Positions 34,158 to 46,354 of a stretch of 64,000 bases of DNA are shown piece by piece. The position numbers and the translations under genes were made by a program. Location: positions 9,246,001 to 9,310,000 of the forward strand of contig NC_091671.1 in the NCBI RefSeq assembly GCF_042453785.1, in the 5' to 3' direction. The notes beneath the pieces are model-generated. The model was not told where the DNA came from. It did not search any database and worked only from the letters and a program-made list of their open reading frames with translations. The stretch is from Malus domestica. Its lineage: Eukaryota > Streptophyta > Magnoliopsida > Rosales > Rosaceae. Every line of letters starts with the position of its first letter. The stretch's first letter is position 1.

Positions 34158-35064
34158 ATCTTTTGAGGAATGGATTCGAACTGTGTACACCAGCAAGTCA
34201 CTGAATATCGTATGTAGTTTGCAATGATATGCTTTTGCAACCTTTGTATTGCTTCTGTTAATTTGCTTGGGCAAGCTTCTGTTGCGTTTGGATCTTCTGC
34301 TTTGTGAGATGAAAGTATCATTCTGCTGATTCAGAAGTTTGAATTTCTCTGGTAATGTGTATTTATTTAATCTTGTGCCTCTTCTGTTAAGAATTTACAT
34401 TGCATACCGTCAACGTGTATTGCTTATCATTTGTGATGGTTTGGATGTGTTTATTCTATGATTGTGTATTTAGTTTGGAAGGTTCTCTATTTTATTTCTT
34501 GTCAAATTGTTTCCGACAATCTTGTGGTTTGTACAGCGTTGGGAGTTGTTTTTGGCACTTCAAAATTGTCGTCTCAAACTCTTATAGCAGCTCTCGAAAA
34601 ATTAGTTTCGTAACGTCGCTTTGGAATTTAATGAAGATATTTTGTATCGTTACATGTAGAGCTGTAAAATCCAAGCACGCAACGCTCGTCTGGCATTCAT
34701 CACCTTATGCGTGTGTTAGTTCATACTTCATATGACCTGAGCAGATCGCTTTAATTGAAGAGCGTCGAGATTAACATATCTCCGGGAATTTCCGCTCCGA
34801 ATCATACATTTTTCTTTGAATTGGAAGGCACAAAATTAAGTAAAGCTATGCCCCATTCATCAGAACAAAGCAATTTATTGATCACATTGAGGAATTCAAG
34901 GATTGCTATGCTGCTTGGATTAGTAAGAAAAGTGAAATCATGAAAAATGGGTACAACTACCATTTGTCCTTTTTATGCAAGAAAGTGGGGGAGATTCTCT
35001 AAGAAAGCAAGGAAACAACAGGGTAAGACGGGCATGACCGGGCGTAATCTTGCTGATTTGATGA

Positions 35065-35199
35065 CTAATCTTGTGTTGCAGCTCCCTGGTTGTGCTCTGC
35101 AAGCCTAATGCCAACACGCATGGAATGCTTTAGGAACTTCTCAGCACATCGCCTGACACAGGTTTCCTCTTGCTTCTGCAGCGATTTGTGCTTAAAGGT
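35065..35199 (-). pseudogene. TIM9 last-exon fragment
   Basis: The minus strand matches the 3' coding end of TIM9 (57460 onward): stop codon at 35065-35067, preceded by coding sequence for the RVGMRFAELNQGAATQD end and the ETCVRRCAEKFLKH region. The match stops at about 35199, inside the exon, where GAGAGAGAC sequence from the other side of the duplication joint begins. Confidence 0.88.
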
Positions 35200-35225
35200 G
35201 TCGAGAGAGACTGAGAGAGACTGAG

Positions 35226-35424
35226 AGAGAGTAATTGAGTCTTTGAATCTGAGTTAGGGTTTATTTGGATTCAACGGTTGAGATTAAATCCCAACCAAAT
35301 AGGACGGCCATTACAATTCCAAATATATATTTACAATTTAATAATATATATATATATTTTTTATTTCGGTTCGGTTTGGGATTATGTAAATCTGAGACCG
35401 ATTCCCATACCGAATTTTCTCAAA
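35226..35424. repeat. Duplication-joint repeat (also at 50120-50345 and 50390-50600)
   Basis: The phrase GGTTTATTTGGATTCAACGG followed by an AT-rich stretch and CCGATTCCCAT recurs at 50145-50300 and, in part, at 50400-50560. It links the end of the TIM9 fragment to the kinase fragments. Confidence 0.8.
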
Positions 35425-35950
35425 GCCTCATATTCGGCTATGAAACTCTTTGATGCTCCGTAACTTAAACATTTTAAACACCTTCATCTCTACAAGTACA
35501 AACCAAGCTCTATTGTCAGTATAAATTATAAAGAACCCTTTTGTATACAAACTCAAAATTGCCAACACCAATCAAATTAGCTGAAGAAAACCGATCAGTG
35601 GCTTTTGAGAAGGTAGCACATGACACTTGCAAGTAGAGCAAGTCCGATTACTAAAGGGATTATTAATTTCAAGCTATAAGCTAATCTTCTTTTCTTGGAG
35701 CTCTTTAGACTTGCGATTGGGCAGCTTGAGATTAGGAATTCCCTTGCAGAATCTAGTGTTGTCAACAATTGAAATAGCACTTTAGTTTTCGACAACACCT
35801 TACACTGATGGTGGTCAAGTTTGATAGGAAACTCAACTCACCATCTTTACAGCTTCCAAGATGATTTTATTGAATGTTGAGGGTCTTGAGGTTACGAATC
35901 TTTAAAAAATTTGGAATCTGTCAATGTGAATATTCAACAATTTCATGGCT
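35425..35950 (-). pseudogene. Decayed LRR-RLK fragment (juxtamembrane and kinase start)
   Basis: The minus strand reads KSSKKRRLAYSLKLIIPLVIGLALLASVM, matching the transmembrane region [20 protein letters not shown] of the intact gene. It is followed by frameshifted matches to the N-terminal kinase lobe (the codons for FIAECEALR are visible at about 35425-35445). Related scraps lie at 39700-39935 and 50297-50392. Confidence 0.75.
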
Positions 35951-36147
35951 TGAACTAGACTTTAATCAATGTGAATATTACACAAAAATACCAAGTACAA
36001 GAAGTAGTCGTACACTCTTCACACAATGAACCTCATTGGTGATTATTTACATTGCAAACTTCCACATCTACAGTGGTAACATAAAAGCTAGACTTCACAG
36101 GCAGTACATGTAATTTTTCTATCACAAAAGCACATAAAAAAGAGTTT

Positions 36148-39100
36148 CTATCCAAGAAAAGTATTCCTAATGGAATGAAGTTCAGATGCAGCATCATTGA
36201 TATTATTTAGTCGATCTGTTGCGGATTCAGCAGAACAAGCAATTCCAATTCTAAATATTGAACTTAAGCACACCTCAACTTTATGAATTCTCGCACTGCA
36301 TTGATTGGGATTCTTGTTCGTGCCTCCTTGAAGAAGTGGTGCGTCTGCAATCTTAGTAACTCACCCGGGGAGAGCCATCTTGACAAAATTATGAAGGTTC
36401 AAGCTATCACCAAACATGTTGTCTGTGGGTCCCTTCCCTGTAAACATCTCCAACAAGAGAATGCCAAAGCTGTAGACATCACCATTCGTTGACACCTCAC
36501 TCCCCATGCCATACTCTACAATTCAAACATCACATTTGTGTATAAATAGTTCAGTTTGAATTTTGTAAATTAAATATCCAAAAAAAAAGGAAATATAATG
36601 AAGTATATATCGAACATAAATACTTGGAGCTGCATAACCAACGGTTCCTCTTATTCCAACGGAACTTGTCTGACTCTGAATTGCTGAAACATTACTCGTT
36701 ACTTGTGAGAGAAACCTTGCTAATCCAAAGTCAGAAACATGGCCAGTCAATTCCTTGTCCAAGAGAACGTTGCTTGGCTTGAGATCACAATGAACTATTG
36801 GCATTTCACAATGATTATGAAGATAATCCAGTGCACAAGCAACACCAATGGCAATTTCTAGCCTTTGAAGAAGACTTAACTTCTTGGGTACATGATCTCT
36901 TAACTTTTCAGTTCCAGTAGGTGGATGCAGCCACTCCTCTAAGCTCCCGTTGTCCATGAACTCATAAACTAGAGCCTTGAAATCATTACCATAAAAATCA
37001 ACACTTGAACACACGGTTATAATCTTGACGAGATTTCGGTGCCTAATATTTCTCAAAGCTTCACATTCGGCTATGAAACTCCTCGAAGCTCCATGGCGAA
37101 CAAGTTAAACACTTTCACGGCAACAAGTTGAGCTTTATCATCCTCATCAAGAACTCCTTTGTACACAGACCCAAAACTACCAGCACCAATTAAATTAGCC
37201 TTTGAGAACCCGTCAGTAGCTTTGAGTAGAGTAGAATATGACACTTGCAAAATAATGTTCCCCAAAGTGCTCAATGGAATATCTTTCCTTTTCTTCCTTG
37301 ACGAACAAAGAAAGAAATAGGAGAACACCATGGCTATTCCTAGAAGAGCAAGTCCAAATACTAAAGGGAGTATTAGTTTCAAGCTACGAGACAATCTTCG
37401 TTTCTTGGTCTCTTTAGACTTGCACTTGGGAAGCTTTAAATTAGCAACATGGCTGCACAGATTAGTGTTGCCAACAACTGAAATAGCACTCGCATTTTTG
37501 AAAACACCTCCAGTTGGTACCACACCCCAAAATTGATTGAATGATAAGTTCAGATTATTCAGGATTCTAAAGTCTTCTAAAAATTTTGGAATTTGGCCCG
37601 AAAAATTATTGCGAGAAAGGTCTAGATCTCGAATCCCTCTCACTGAACTCATAGACAAAGGAATGGACCCGTTGAAGAAGTTTCCTTGCAAATGCAGGAC
37701 TTCTAAACTCTCACAGCCACCAAGGCTACTGGGGAGTTCTCCAGATAACATGTTATCAGAAACGTCCAGTTCACTTAGACTATGGAAATTCCCAACCTCC
37801 GGGGAAAGGGAACCTGTGAAGAGGTTATTAGACAAGCCCAAAGAAATCGATAAGGAGGGGAGTCTAAAAACTTGTTTGGGTATTGTGCCATTAAGAAGGT
37901 TATAAGAAAGATTCAACGATTGCAGCCCATGGCATTCCCCAAGACCTGAAGGAATGCTACCCTCAAGATAATTTCCATCCAACGCAAGATGAAATAACAT
38001 GGTCATATTTCTTAAGGAAAACGGGATATTTCCTGATAATGTGGTATTGGAAATATCTAATATTCCAATGTTTGACAGCTTACCCATGTCAGAGGGGAAG
38101 TTACCTGTGAAGCTATTATTCCCCAAATACAATGATTCCATGCTCACCAGATTCCCTATCCCAGATGGGATGCTTCCATATATTTGGTTGCCGTCAACCC
38201 AAAACATTTCAAGTTTGGTTGAGAGATTGGATATTGACATGGGCAATGTCCCTCCAAAATTGTTGGTGTTAATAATCAACCTTAGTAACTGGGTGGCATT
38301 GGTTAAGTCCGAGAGAAAACGTAAGTCACCATCTTTACCGCTTCCAATGTTATTAAGTTGAATGCTGAAATGCACGAGGTTGTGAAGCTTTTGGAGATTC
38401 GGTACCCGTCCGATTAGGTTGTTACTCCCAACATCAAAGAACCAAACACCTGTGACATTGGATATTGAGGGAGGTATGGACCCAGTGAGTTGGTTTGAGT
38501 TGACGCTGAAGTATTCGAGATTAGGAAGACTTTTGCCAATATCTGATGGAATACTCCCTTGAATTTGGTTTAATGCAATGGAAAATGCAACAAGAGAAGA
38601 GAGGTTATAAATGGAGGAAGGGATGCTACCAGACAACTGATTTTCGCCCAATCCCAAGAAGGTTAATTTTTTCAATTGGCCAAGAGAACTGGGGATGTTT
38701 CCCATCAAGTTATTACTAGCAATATCTAGTCCCCATAGAGACGAAAGGTTCCCTAAAGAAGGAGGGACCTGTCCCGTTATATTATTAACGCTTAATGAAA
38801 AATTTTGCAGCTTCGACAACAATCCAATTTTTGAAGGAATTTTACCCACCAACTTGTTGCGAGAGAAATTCACATGGATAAGGTTGAAGCAATATGATAT
38901 ATTGTGAGGAATACTGCCACTAAACGAGTTAACGTCTAATCGCAATACATGCAATCTACGCAAATTCCCAATTTGTGGAGGAATTTCATGACTGAAGCTG
39001 TTGTTTTGGAGCCACAGCTCCCTTAGAAAACTTAGATTTCCTATGTTTGGGGATAGTTTTCCTACCAGATTTTGAGATTGCAGGTCCAGGTTAGTGACCC

Positions 39101-39338
39101 TTTGGCGATGTCGACCGTACGTCACACCATGCCACATGCAAAAGTGCGTGGATTCGTTCCAGGAGCTCATCACGTTGTAATTATGGAGATCTTGCTTTAT
39201 TTGAGCTTTGATGGCAAACAACGCCAGCTTATCCGTCGCATTCCCTCCGAGTCCCGATTGTAGGGAGCTCCAACAGCAAACGAACACTGCATTGCAAAGC
39301 AAGTATATGAAGATCAATTTCACAACCAAAACCCCCAT
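36148..39338 (-). pseudogene. LRR receptor-like kinase, tandem copy with disabling mutations
   Basis: Equivalent exons to the intact neighbour: exon 1 39338-36624, exon 2 36515-36148. The LRR ectodomain (about 22 repeats), transmembrane helix and glycine-rich loop ([12 protein letters not shown]) are open. Then a 1-base deletion near 37098 shifts the frame just after VAVKVFNL, and the frame ends at 37071. The kinase resumes out of frame ([40 protein letters not shown]). In exon 2 a CGA codon has become TGA at 36363-36361 (LPGRITE in the sister). The last exon-1 base is A instead of G, which would turn the APE Glu into Lys. The second LRRNT Cys is Tyr (GVTY; codon at 39119-39117). Any product would be a receptor lacking a kinase (755 aa), i.e. 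a membrane-anchored ectodomain. Confidence 0.93.
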
Positions 39339-39344
39339 TTCTGA

Positions 39345-39700
39345 TCTGGTTAACTATATAAGTAGAGAGAGAAGCAGAAAGAAATAGAGAGATGGCTGTT
39401 GAGTTGTGAAAGTGGTGAGTTCCATTTGTTGCATGAGAAGACAATTATAGAAGGATAGGATCATAGGAGGAACTTACACCACAGTTTCTGGTTCTTGAAA
39501 ATTCAAACGGGAGAAGGAAAAAGTCCAAGTAAATGATAACCACCTTGACTTCTTTTTTAGAAGACTTCACTAGCTTACTTCCACTACTGGGAACTGTTGT
39601 TAATGCACCTTATTCTTGAAGCTGAGTGGAAACAATTTGGCAACCATCCATAATATCCTTATCATGCGCTGTGATTCGGATTAAAATTTCATCGAGAAAA
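39345..39700. repeat. Upstream region of tandem RLK copy, near-identical to 43351-43690
   Basis: Starting at the ATG and going away from the gene, this block and the one at 43351-43690 are almost the same, and both resemble 7740-8030. It includes an ACTATATAAG word 20-30 bases before the ATG and a CT/GA-rich leader. Confidence 0.85.
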
Positions 39701-39935
39701 CATGCATATATGACCTTGACGAGATTTTGATGCTTGATATTTCTCAAAGCCTCATATTCGGCTATGAACCTCTTTGTTAAACACCTTCATATCTACAGGT
39801 ACAAGCCGAGCTCTATTGTCAGTATAAACAACCCCATTGTATACAAACTTGAAATTGCCAACACCAGTCAAATTAGCTGAAAAAAAACCGATTAGTGGCT
39901 TTTGATAAAGTAGCATATGACACTTACACTGATGG
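39700..39935 (-). pseudogene. Decayed kinase scrap between the two RLK copies
   Basis: It resembles 35425-35620: the codons for the IRHQNLVK / FIAEYEALR region and the glycine-rich-loop segment are visible on the minus strand with many indels. It marks the joint between the two 4-kb RLK units. Confidence 0.65.
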
Positions 39936-40147
39936 TGGTCACGTCTGATAGGAACTAGATTTTAATTGATGTGAATATTCCACAAAAATACCAAGTACAA
40001 GAAGTAGTAATACACTCTTCACACAATGAACCTCATTCGTGATTATTTACATTGCAAACTTCCACATCTACTGTGGTAACATAAAAACTAGACTTCACAG
40101 GCAGTACACGAAATTTCTCTATCACAAAAGCACATAAAAAGGAGTTT

Positions 40148-43100
40148 CTATCCAAGAAAAGTGTTCCTAATGGAATGAAGTTCAGATGCAGCATCATTGA
40201 TATTCTTTAGTCGATCTGTTGCGGATTCAGCAGAACAAGCAATTCCAATTCTAAATATTGAACTCAAGCACACCTCAACTTTATGAGTTCTCCCACTGCA
40301 TTGATTGGGATTCTTGTTCGTGCCTCCTTCAAGAAGTGGTGCGTCTGCAATCTCAGTAATTCGCCCGGGGAGAGCCATCTTGACAAAATTATGAAGGTTC
40401 AAGTTATCACCAAACATGTTGTCAGTTGGTCTCTTCCCTGTAAACATCTCCAACAAAAGAATGCCAAAGCTGTAGACATCACCATTCGTTGACACCTCAC
40501 TCCCCATGCCATACTCTACAATTCAAACATCACATTTGTGTATAAATAGTTCAGTTTGTATTTTGTAAATTAAATACTCCAAAATAAAAGAGGAAATATA
40601 ATGAAGTATATATCGAACATGTATATACCTGGAGCTGCATAACCAACCGTTCCTCTTATTCCAACGGAACTTGTCTGACTCTGAATTGTTGAAACATTAC
40701 TCGTTAATTGTGAGAGAAACCTTACTAATCCAAAGTCAGAAACATGGCCAGTCAATTCCTTGTCCAAGAGAACGTTGCTTGGCTTGAGATCACAATGAAC
40801 TATTGGCATTTCACAATGATTATGAAGATAATCCAGTGCACAAGCAACACCAATGGCAATTTCTAGCCTCTGAAGAAGACTTAAATTCTTGGGTACATGA
40901 TCTCTTAACTCTTCAGTTCCAGTAGGTGGATGCAGCCACTCCTCTAAGCTCCCGTTGTCCATGAACTCATAAACTAGAGCTTTGAAATCATTACCATGAA
41001 AATCAACACTTGAACACACGGTTATAATCTTGACGAGATTTCGGTGCCTAATATTTCTCAAAGCTTCACATTCGGCTATGAAACTCCTTGAAGCTCCATG
41101 GCGTAACAAGTTAAACACCTTCACGGCAACAAGTTGAGCTTTATCATCCTCATCAAGAACTCCTTTGTACACAGACCCAAAACTACCAGCACCAATTAAA
41201 TTAGCCTCTGAGAACCCATCAGTAACTTTGAGTAGAGTAGCATATGACACTTGCAAAATAGTGTTCCCCAAAGTGCTCAATGAAATTTCTTTCCTTTTCT
41301 TCCTTGACGAACAAAGAAAGAAATAGGAGAACACCATGGCTATTCCTAGAAGAGCAAGTCCAAATACTAAAGGGAGTATTAGCTTCAAGCTACGAGACAA
41401 TCTTCGTTTCTTGGTCTCTTTAGACTTGCACTTGGGAAGCTTTAAATTAGCAACAAGGCTGCACAGATTAGTGTTGCCAACAATTGAAATAGCACTCACA
41501 TTTTTGAAAACACCTCCAGTTGGTACCACTCCCCAAAATTGATTGAATGATAAGTTCAGATTACTCAGGATTTTAAAGTCTTCTAAAAAATTTGGAATTT
41601 CACCTGAAAAATTATTGCGAGAAAGGTCTAGATCTCGAATCCCTCTCACTGAACTCATAGACAAAGGAATAGACCCGTTGAAGAAGTTTCCTTGCAAATG
41701 CAGGACTTCTAAGCTCTCACAACCACTAAGGCTACTGGGGAGTTCTCCAGATAACATGTTATCAGAAAGATAAAGTTCACTTAGACTTTGTAAATTCCCA
41801 ACCTCCGGGGGAAGGGAACCTGTGAAGAGGTTATTCGACAAGTCCAAAGAAATCGACAAGGAGGAGAGTCTAAAAACTTGTTTGGGTATTGTGCCGTTAA
41901 GAAGGTTATAAGAAAGATTCAACGCTTGCAACCCATGGCATTCACCCAGACCTGAAGGAATGCTGCCCTCAAGATAATTTCCATCCAACCCAAGATAGTA
42001 TAACCTGGTTAAATTTCCTAAGGAAGACGGAATATTTCCAGATAATTTGTTATTGGAAATTTCTAATATTCCAAGGTTTGAAAGCTTAGCCATGTCAGAG
42101 GGGATGTTACCTGTGAAGCTATTATTCCCCAAATACAACGATTGCAAGCTCACCAGATCCCCTATCCCAGATGGGATGCTTCCATATATTTGGTTACCGC
42201 CAACCCAAAACGTTTCAAGTTTGGTTGAGAGATTGCATACTGACATGGGCAATGTCCCTCCAAAATTGTTGTCGTTAATAATCAACCACTGTAACTGGGT
42301 GGCATTGGTCAAGTCCGAGAGAAAACTGAAGTCACCATCTTTACCGCTTCCAATATTATTATATTGAATGTTGAACTTCAGGAGGTTGTGAAGCTTTTGG
42401 AGATTCGGTACCTGTCCGATTAGGTTGTTATCCCCAACTTCAAATAACCGAACACTAGTGACGTTGAATATTGAGGGAGGTATGGACCCAGTGAGTTGGT
42501 TGCGGCCGAAGTTGAAGAATTCGAGATCAGGAAAACTTTTGCCAATATCTGATGGAATACTCCCTTGAATTTGGTTTAATGGCATGGAAAATGTAACAAG
42601 AGAAGAGAGGTTATAAATGGAGGAAGGGATGCTACCAGACAACTGATTTAACCCCAATCCCAAGAAGGTTAATTTTTTCAATTGGCCAAGAGAACTGGGG
42701 ATGTTACCCATCAAGTTATTACTAACAATATCTAGTTCCCATAGAGACGAAAGGTTCCCTAAAGAAGGAGGGACCTGTCCCGTTATATTATTAAAGCTTA
42801 GTGAAAAATTTTGCAGCTTCGACAACAATCCAATTTTTGAAGGAATTTTACCCACCAACTTGTTGCGAGAGAAATTCACATGGATAAGGTTGAAGCAATA
42901 TGATATATTGTGAGGAATACTGCCACTAAACGAGTTAACGTCTAATCGCAATACATGCAATCTACGCAAATTCCCAATTTGTGGAGGAATTTCATGACTG
43001 AAGCTGTTGTTTTGGAGCCACAGCTCCCTTAGAAAACTTAGATTTCCTATGTTTGGGGATAGTTTTCCTACCAGATTTTGAGATTGCAGGTCCAGGTTAG

Positions 43101-43344
43101 TGACCCTTTGGCGATGTCGACCGCACGTCACACCATGCCACATGCAAAAGTGTGTGGATTCGTTCCAGGAGCTCATCACGTTGTAATTATGGAGATCTTG
43201 CTTTATTTGAGCTTTGATGGCAAACAACGCCAGCTTATCCGTCGCATTCCCTCCGAGTCCCGATTGTAGGGAGCTCCAACAGCAAACGAACACTGCATTG
43301 CAAAGCAAGTATATGAAGATCAATTTCACAACCAAAACCCCCAT
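40148..43344 (-). CDS. LRR receptor-like serine/threonine kinase, class XII (1027 aa, two exons), intact
   Basis: Exon 1 43344-40629, exon 2 40515-40148; the single intron is phase 1 with GTATAT donor and TTGTAG acceptor, inside the APE codon as in the EFR/Xa21/At3g47570 class. Signal peptide about residues 1-25, LRRNT with CMWHGVTC, about 22 LRRs ([11 protein letters not shown] type) to about residue 620, a Cys pair (NTNLCS...KLPKC), transmembrane helix ([20 protein letters not shown]), then kinase: [55 protein letters not shown] in place of HRD makes it a non-RD kinase, the type typical of pattern-recognition immune receptors. DFGLV where relatives have DFGLA is unusual but outside the Mg-binding triplet. 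The ligand is unknown. Expected site is the plasma membrane. Confidence 0.95.
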
Positions 43345-43950
43345 TTCTGATCTGGTTAACTATATAAGTAGAGAGAGAAGCAGAAAGAAATAGAGAGATG
43401 GCTGTTGAGTTGTGAAAGTGGTGAGTTCCATTTGTTGCATGAGAAGACAATTATAGAAGGATAGGATCATAGGAGGAACTTACACCACAGTTTCTGGTTC
43501 TTGAAAATTCAAACGGGAGAAGGAAAAAGTCCAAGTAAATGATAACCACCTTGACTGCTTTTTTAGAAGACTTCACTAGCTTACTTCCACTACTGGGAAC
43601 TGTTGTTAATGCACCTTATTCTTGAAGCTGAGTGGAAACAATTTGGCAACCATCCATAATATCCTTATCATGCGCTGTGATTCGGATTAAAATTTCAAAA
43701 CCAAAACCCCCATTCCTGATCTGCTTAACCATATAACCAGAGAGAGAAGCAGAAAGACATAGAGAGATGGGTGTTGAGTTGTAAATTTGGTGAGTTCCAT
43801 TTGTTACATGACAAGGAAATTTATACAAGGATAGGATCATAGGAGGAACTTACACCACAGTTTCTGGTTCTTGAAAATTCAAATATGAGAAGGAACAAGT
43901 CCCAGTAAATGATAACAAGTAACAACTTTGAACTTTGGCTTTTTTCTTTG
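43345..43950. repeat. Duplicated RLK upstream region
   Basis: 43345-43690 matches the upstream region of the sister copy. 43690-43950 is a second, more diverged copy of the same block (again with AACCATATAACCAGAGAGAG and AGGAGGAACTTACACCACAG). It has the same double arrangement as at 7740-8240. Confidence 0.75.
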
Positions 43951-44369
43951 GACGACATCATTACCTTACTTCCGCTACTGGGACTTATTGTTTGGCACTT
44001 TCGGTTCGCCAAGGACCAAGACCATTAAAGCACCTTGACTTCAGAAGCTGACTGGAAACATTTGGCAACCATACATAATAGCATTATCATCCATAATTCA
44101 TTTTGGCAATCATCCAAAATGGGAAAAACAAATACATGGAACCCAATATTTTCTCACATCAAACGTCACGGTGGTGTCACCTAATATGAAAGTTACCCTA
44201 GCAGGGTGACCCTAGCTATGAATGGAAATTTTGAAGTATGTACGTTTTCTGAGGGGCCCGACTGTGAGATTGCTGATTTTCTCATAGTTCTCCTAAAGTA
44301 TCATTGCAAGAAAGCTTGTTGTGGATGCAACCTTTTTAAAAATGGTAACAATTACTAGTGCGATCAAGT

Positions 44370-45260
44370 TTTCTTAATTTTTAAACTTCATGGGGGCTTA
44401 AGTCTCTAGCAAGAGAATTCCAAAACTGTAGATTTATCCAGTTATTAACGCCTCACTTCCCAAATATTGTTAGCAAATTGAGAACAAAATAGTTTGAATT
44501 ATGCAAAAGTTTAAAAGAAAAAAAAAAGATATTGTGGAGAGGACGTGAATATTTACCTCAAACCACATAACCAATCGTTCCTGTTATTCCGGCGGAACTT
44601 GTCTGTTTTGTTGAAGCTTTTATACTATTCAGTTGTGTGAGAAACCTTGCTAGTCAAAGTTAGAAACATGTCCAGTACTCGACTTGTTGTACAAAAGAAC
44701 AGTACTTGGCTTCAGATTGCAATAAACTATTGGTGTTTCACAGTGATTATGAAGATAATCGACTAATCAAGAGCACAAGCAACATCAATGGCAATGCTGA
44801 GCCCTTGCAAAAGATTTAAACTCTTGGGTGCCTCTCTTGCTTCTTCAATATCAGTCGGTGGATGCAGTCACTTCTCTAAGGTTGCTTTTTCCATGTACTC
44901 ATAAACCAAAGCCTTGAAATCATTACCAAGAGAATCAACACTTGAACATGCAGTTATAATCTTGACGAGATTTCGATGCTTGATATTTCTCAAAGCCTCA
45001 CATCCAGATATAAAACACTTTGCTGCTCCAAGTTAAACACCTTTACGGCGGCAACCAATTGAGCTCTATCATCAACATCGAGAACTCCCTTGTACACAAT
45101 CCCAAAACTTCCAGCACCAATCAAATTAGCTTCAGATAACACATCAGTAGCTCTTAGCAGAGTAGCATATGAAACTTGCAAATAAGAGTTTGTTATTGTA
45201 CTTGACGAAATTTCTTTCCTTTCCTTTCTTGACGAACAATGAAAGAAATATGACAAAACA
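44370..45260 (-). pseudogene. Decayed LRR-RLK kinase half
   Basis: On the minus strand, 45256-44990 reads [31 protein letters not shown] and [23 protein letters not shown] in one frame. Frameshifted matches then continue to the C-helix ([18 protein letters not shown]), the HPPTD loop, a damaged HCDLK region and the last-intron boundary at about 44560. There is an extra Ala in the VAVK motif (VAAVK) and the next segment is shifted. It is a third, older paralogue. Confidence 0.8.
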
Positions 45261-45264
45261 CTAA

Positions 45265-46350
45265 AGGGGATTATTTAATGTCAAGTTTCAAAATGATCCT
45301 CCCCTATTGGACTTGCACTTGCATTTGGAGATTGGCACTAACTCCGTAAAATTGTCTATTTCTGTGTCACCCTTTAAAGTCCAACTTCGTCAAAAACCAA
45401 AGTAATTCATACTTGTTTTTTCATCTAATTGTTATCCAATAAATAAATGAACTATGTTTTTCAATTAAATACTGAAATTTTGACAATGTTAATTAAATGG
45501 TTAAACGATTTTTATTTAGTTGATTTTTTTTTTCAAAGTTGGTCTCTAGAGGATGAACTAGAAAGTATACATGTGTCTGATCATCTTGCAACATTGCAGA
45601 ATGAGAGAGAGAGCCGAAAAGGTAGAGCGCAAAGGTCTGATTGAGAGGATCCGTAACATCCCACATTCAACAAACTTAGGTATGGGGAGTAAATTGCATG
45701 TTTGAGTAGTTCTATATGGCGAGTAAATTTCATAGTTTTCGGTATGGGTTTCAACTGTTATGAATGGTAAAAAAGAGGTACAAAGGCAGTAAAAGAATGA
45801 AAAGATAATGACAATGAGAACCATTGCTTGGTGAATACACAAGACTATTCTACCCAACAAAAAACAAAAGAAAGAGAAAGCATACTTACTACAAGAATGA
45901 AGCATATCAATCAACATTCTATCAACTCTGAAATCTGTACATGTATGGTCAACTGCAAAGATCAGCACATAGCTGCTGAGTCCGGGAGGGGCTGGGATCC
46001 GACAATGAATATGTTCCATTTCTACCATTGCTTACGCACGTTAAGTTCAGCTGATTCCCTATCTGGCTTGACTGCAAGATTGGTGCATATATGCATATAA
46101 AGAACAATATGTCAGTACAAAACCAATTTATAGTACCAACAAAGTACGTTGCAGAAGCAATTTCCTAACACAGAATTTCGCGAGTCATTTCTTAAACTAC
46201 GTTTCTTTAAGGCATTAGACTAAACAGCATGCCAAACTAGAATAACTGAATGCAACCATGATCATATTAATAAGCAAGCACTTCTATCTATCAAATATTA
46301 AGGCAGAAGTTAATATGCGCAGAAAAGTACATCATATTATCAGACAATAA
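45265..46350. other. Intergenic / 3' flank of the rhomboid pseudogene
   Basis: AT-rich, no gene recognised. Confidence 0.4.
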
Positions 46351-46354
46351 ATAT

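Larger units (their letters stand above)
32600..35199 (+). repeat. Segmental duplication copy A (matches 55170-57600)
   Basis: From the phrase GACGACTGGCAA onward this block runs collinear with 55170-57600: 5' leader, CXIP4 coding region, 3' UTR and the end of TIM9. Identity is high, estimated at about 95%, with a few indels. It ends abruptly inside the TIM9 exon at about 35199. Confidence 0.9.

Noticed and set aside
37330-38361. Plus-strand frames across the LRR genes (also 41336-42367)
   Set aside because: Antisense shadows of LRR coding sequence, repeated in both paralogues at the same positions.
45558-46028. A 156-codon minus-strand frame
   Set aside because: Aromatic and Cys-rich without any motif, in AT-rich DNA, with no recognisable homology or splice partners.
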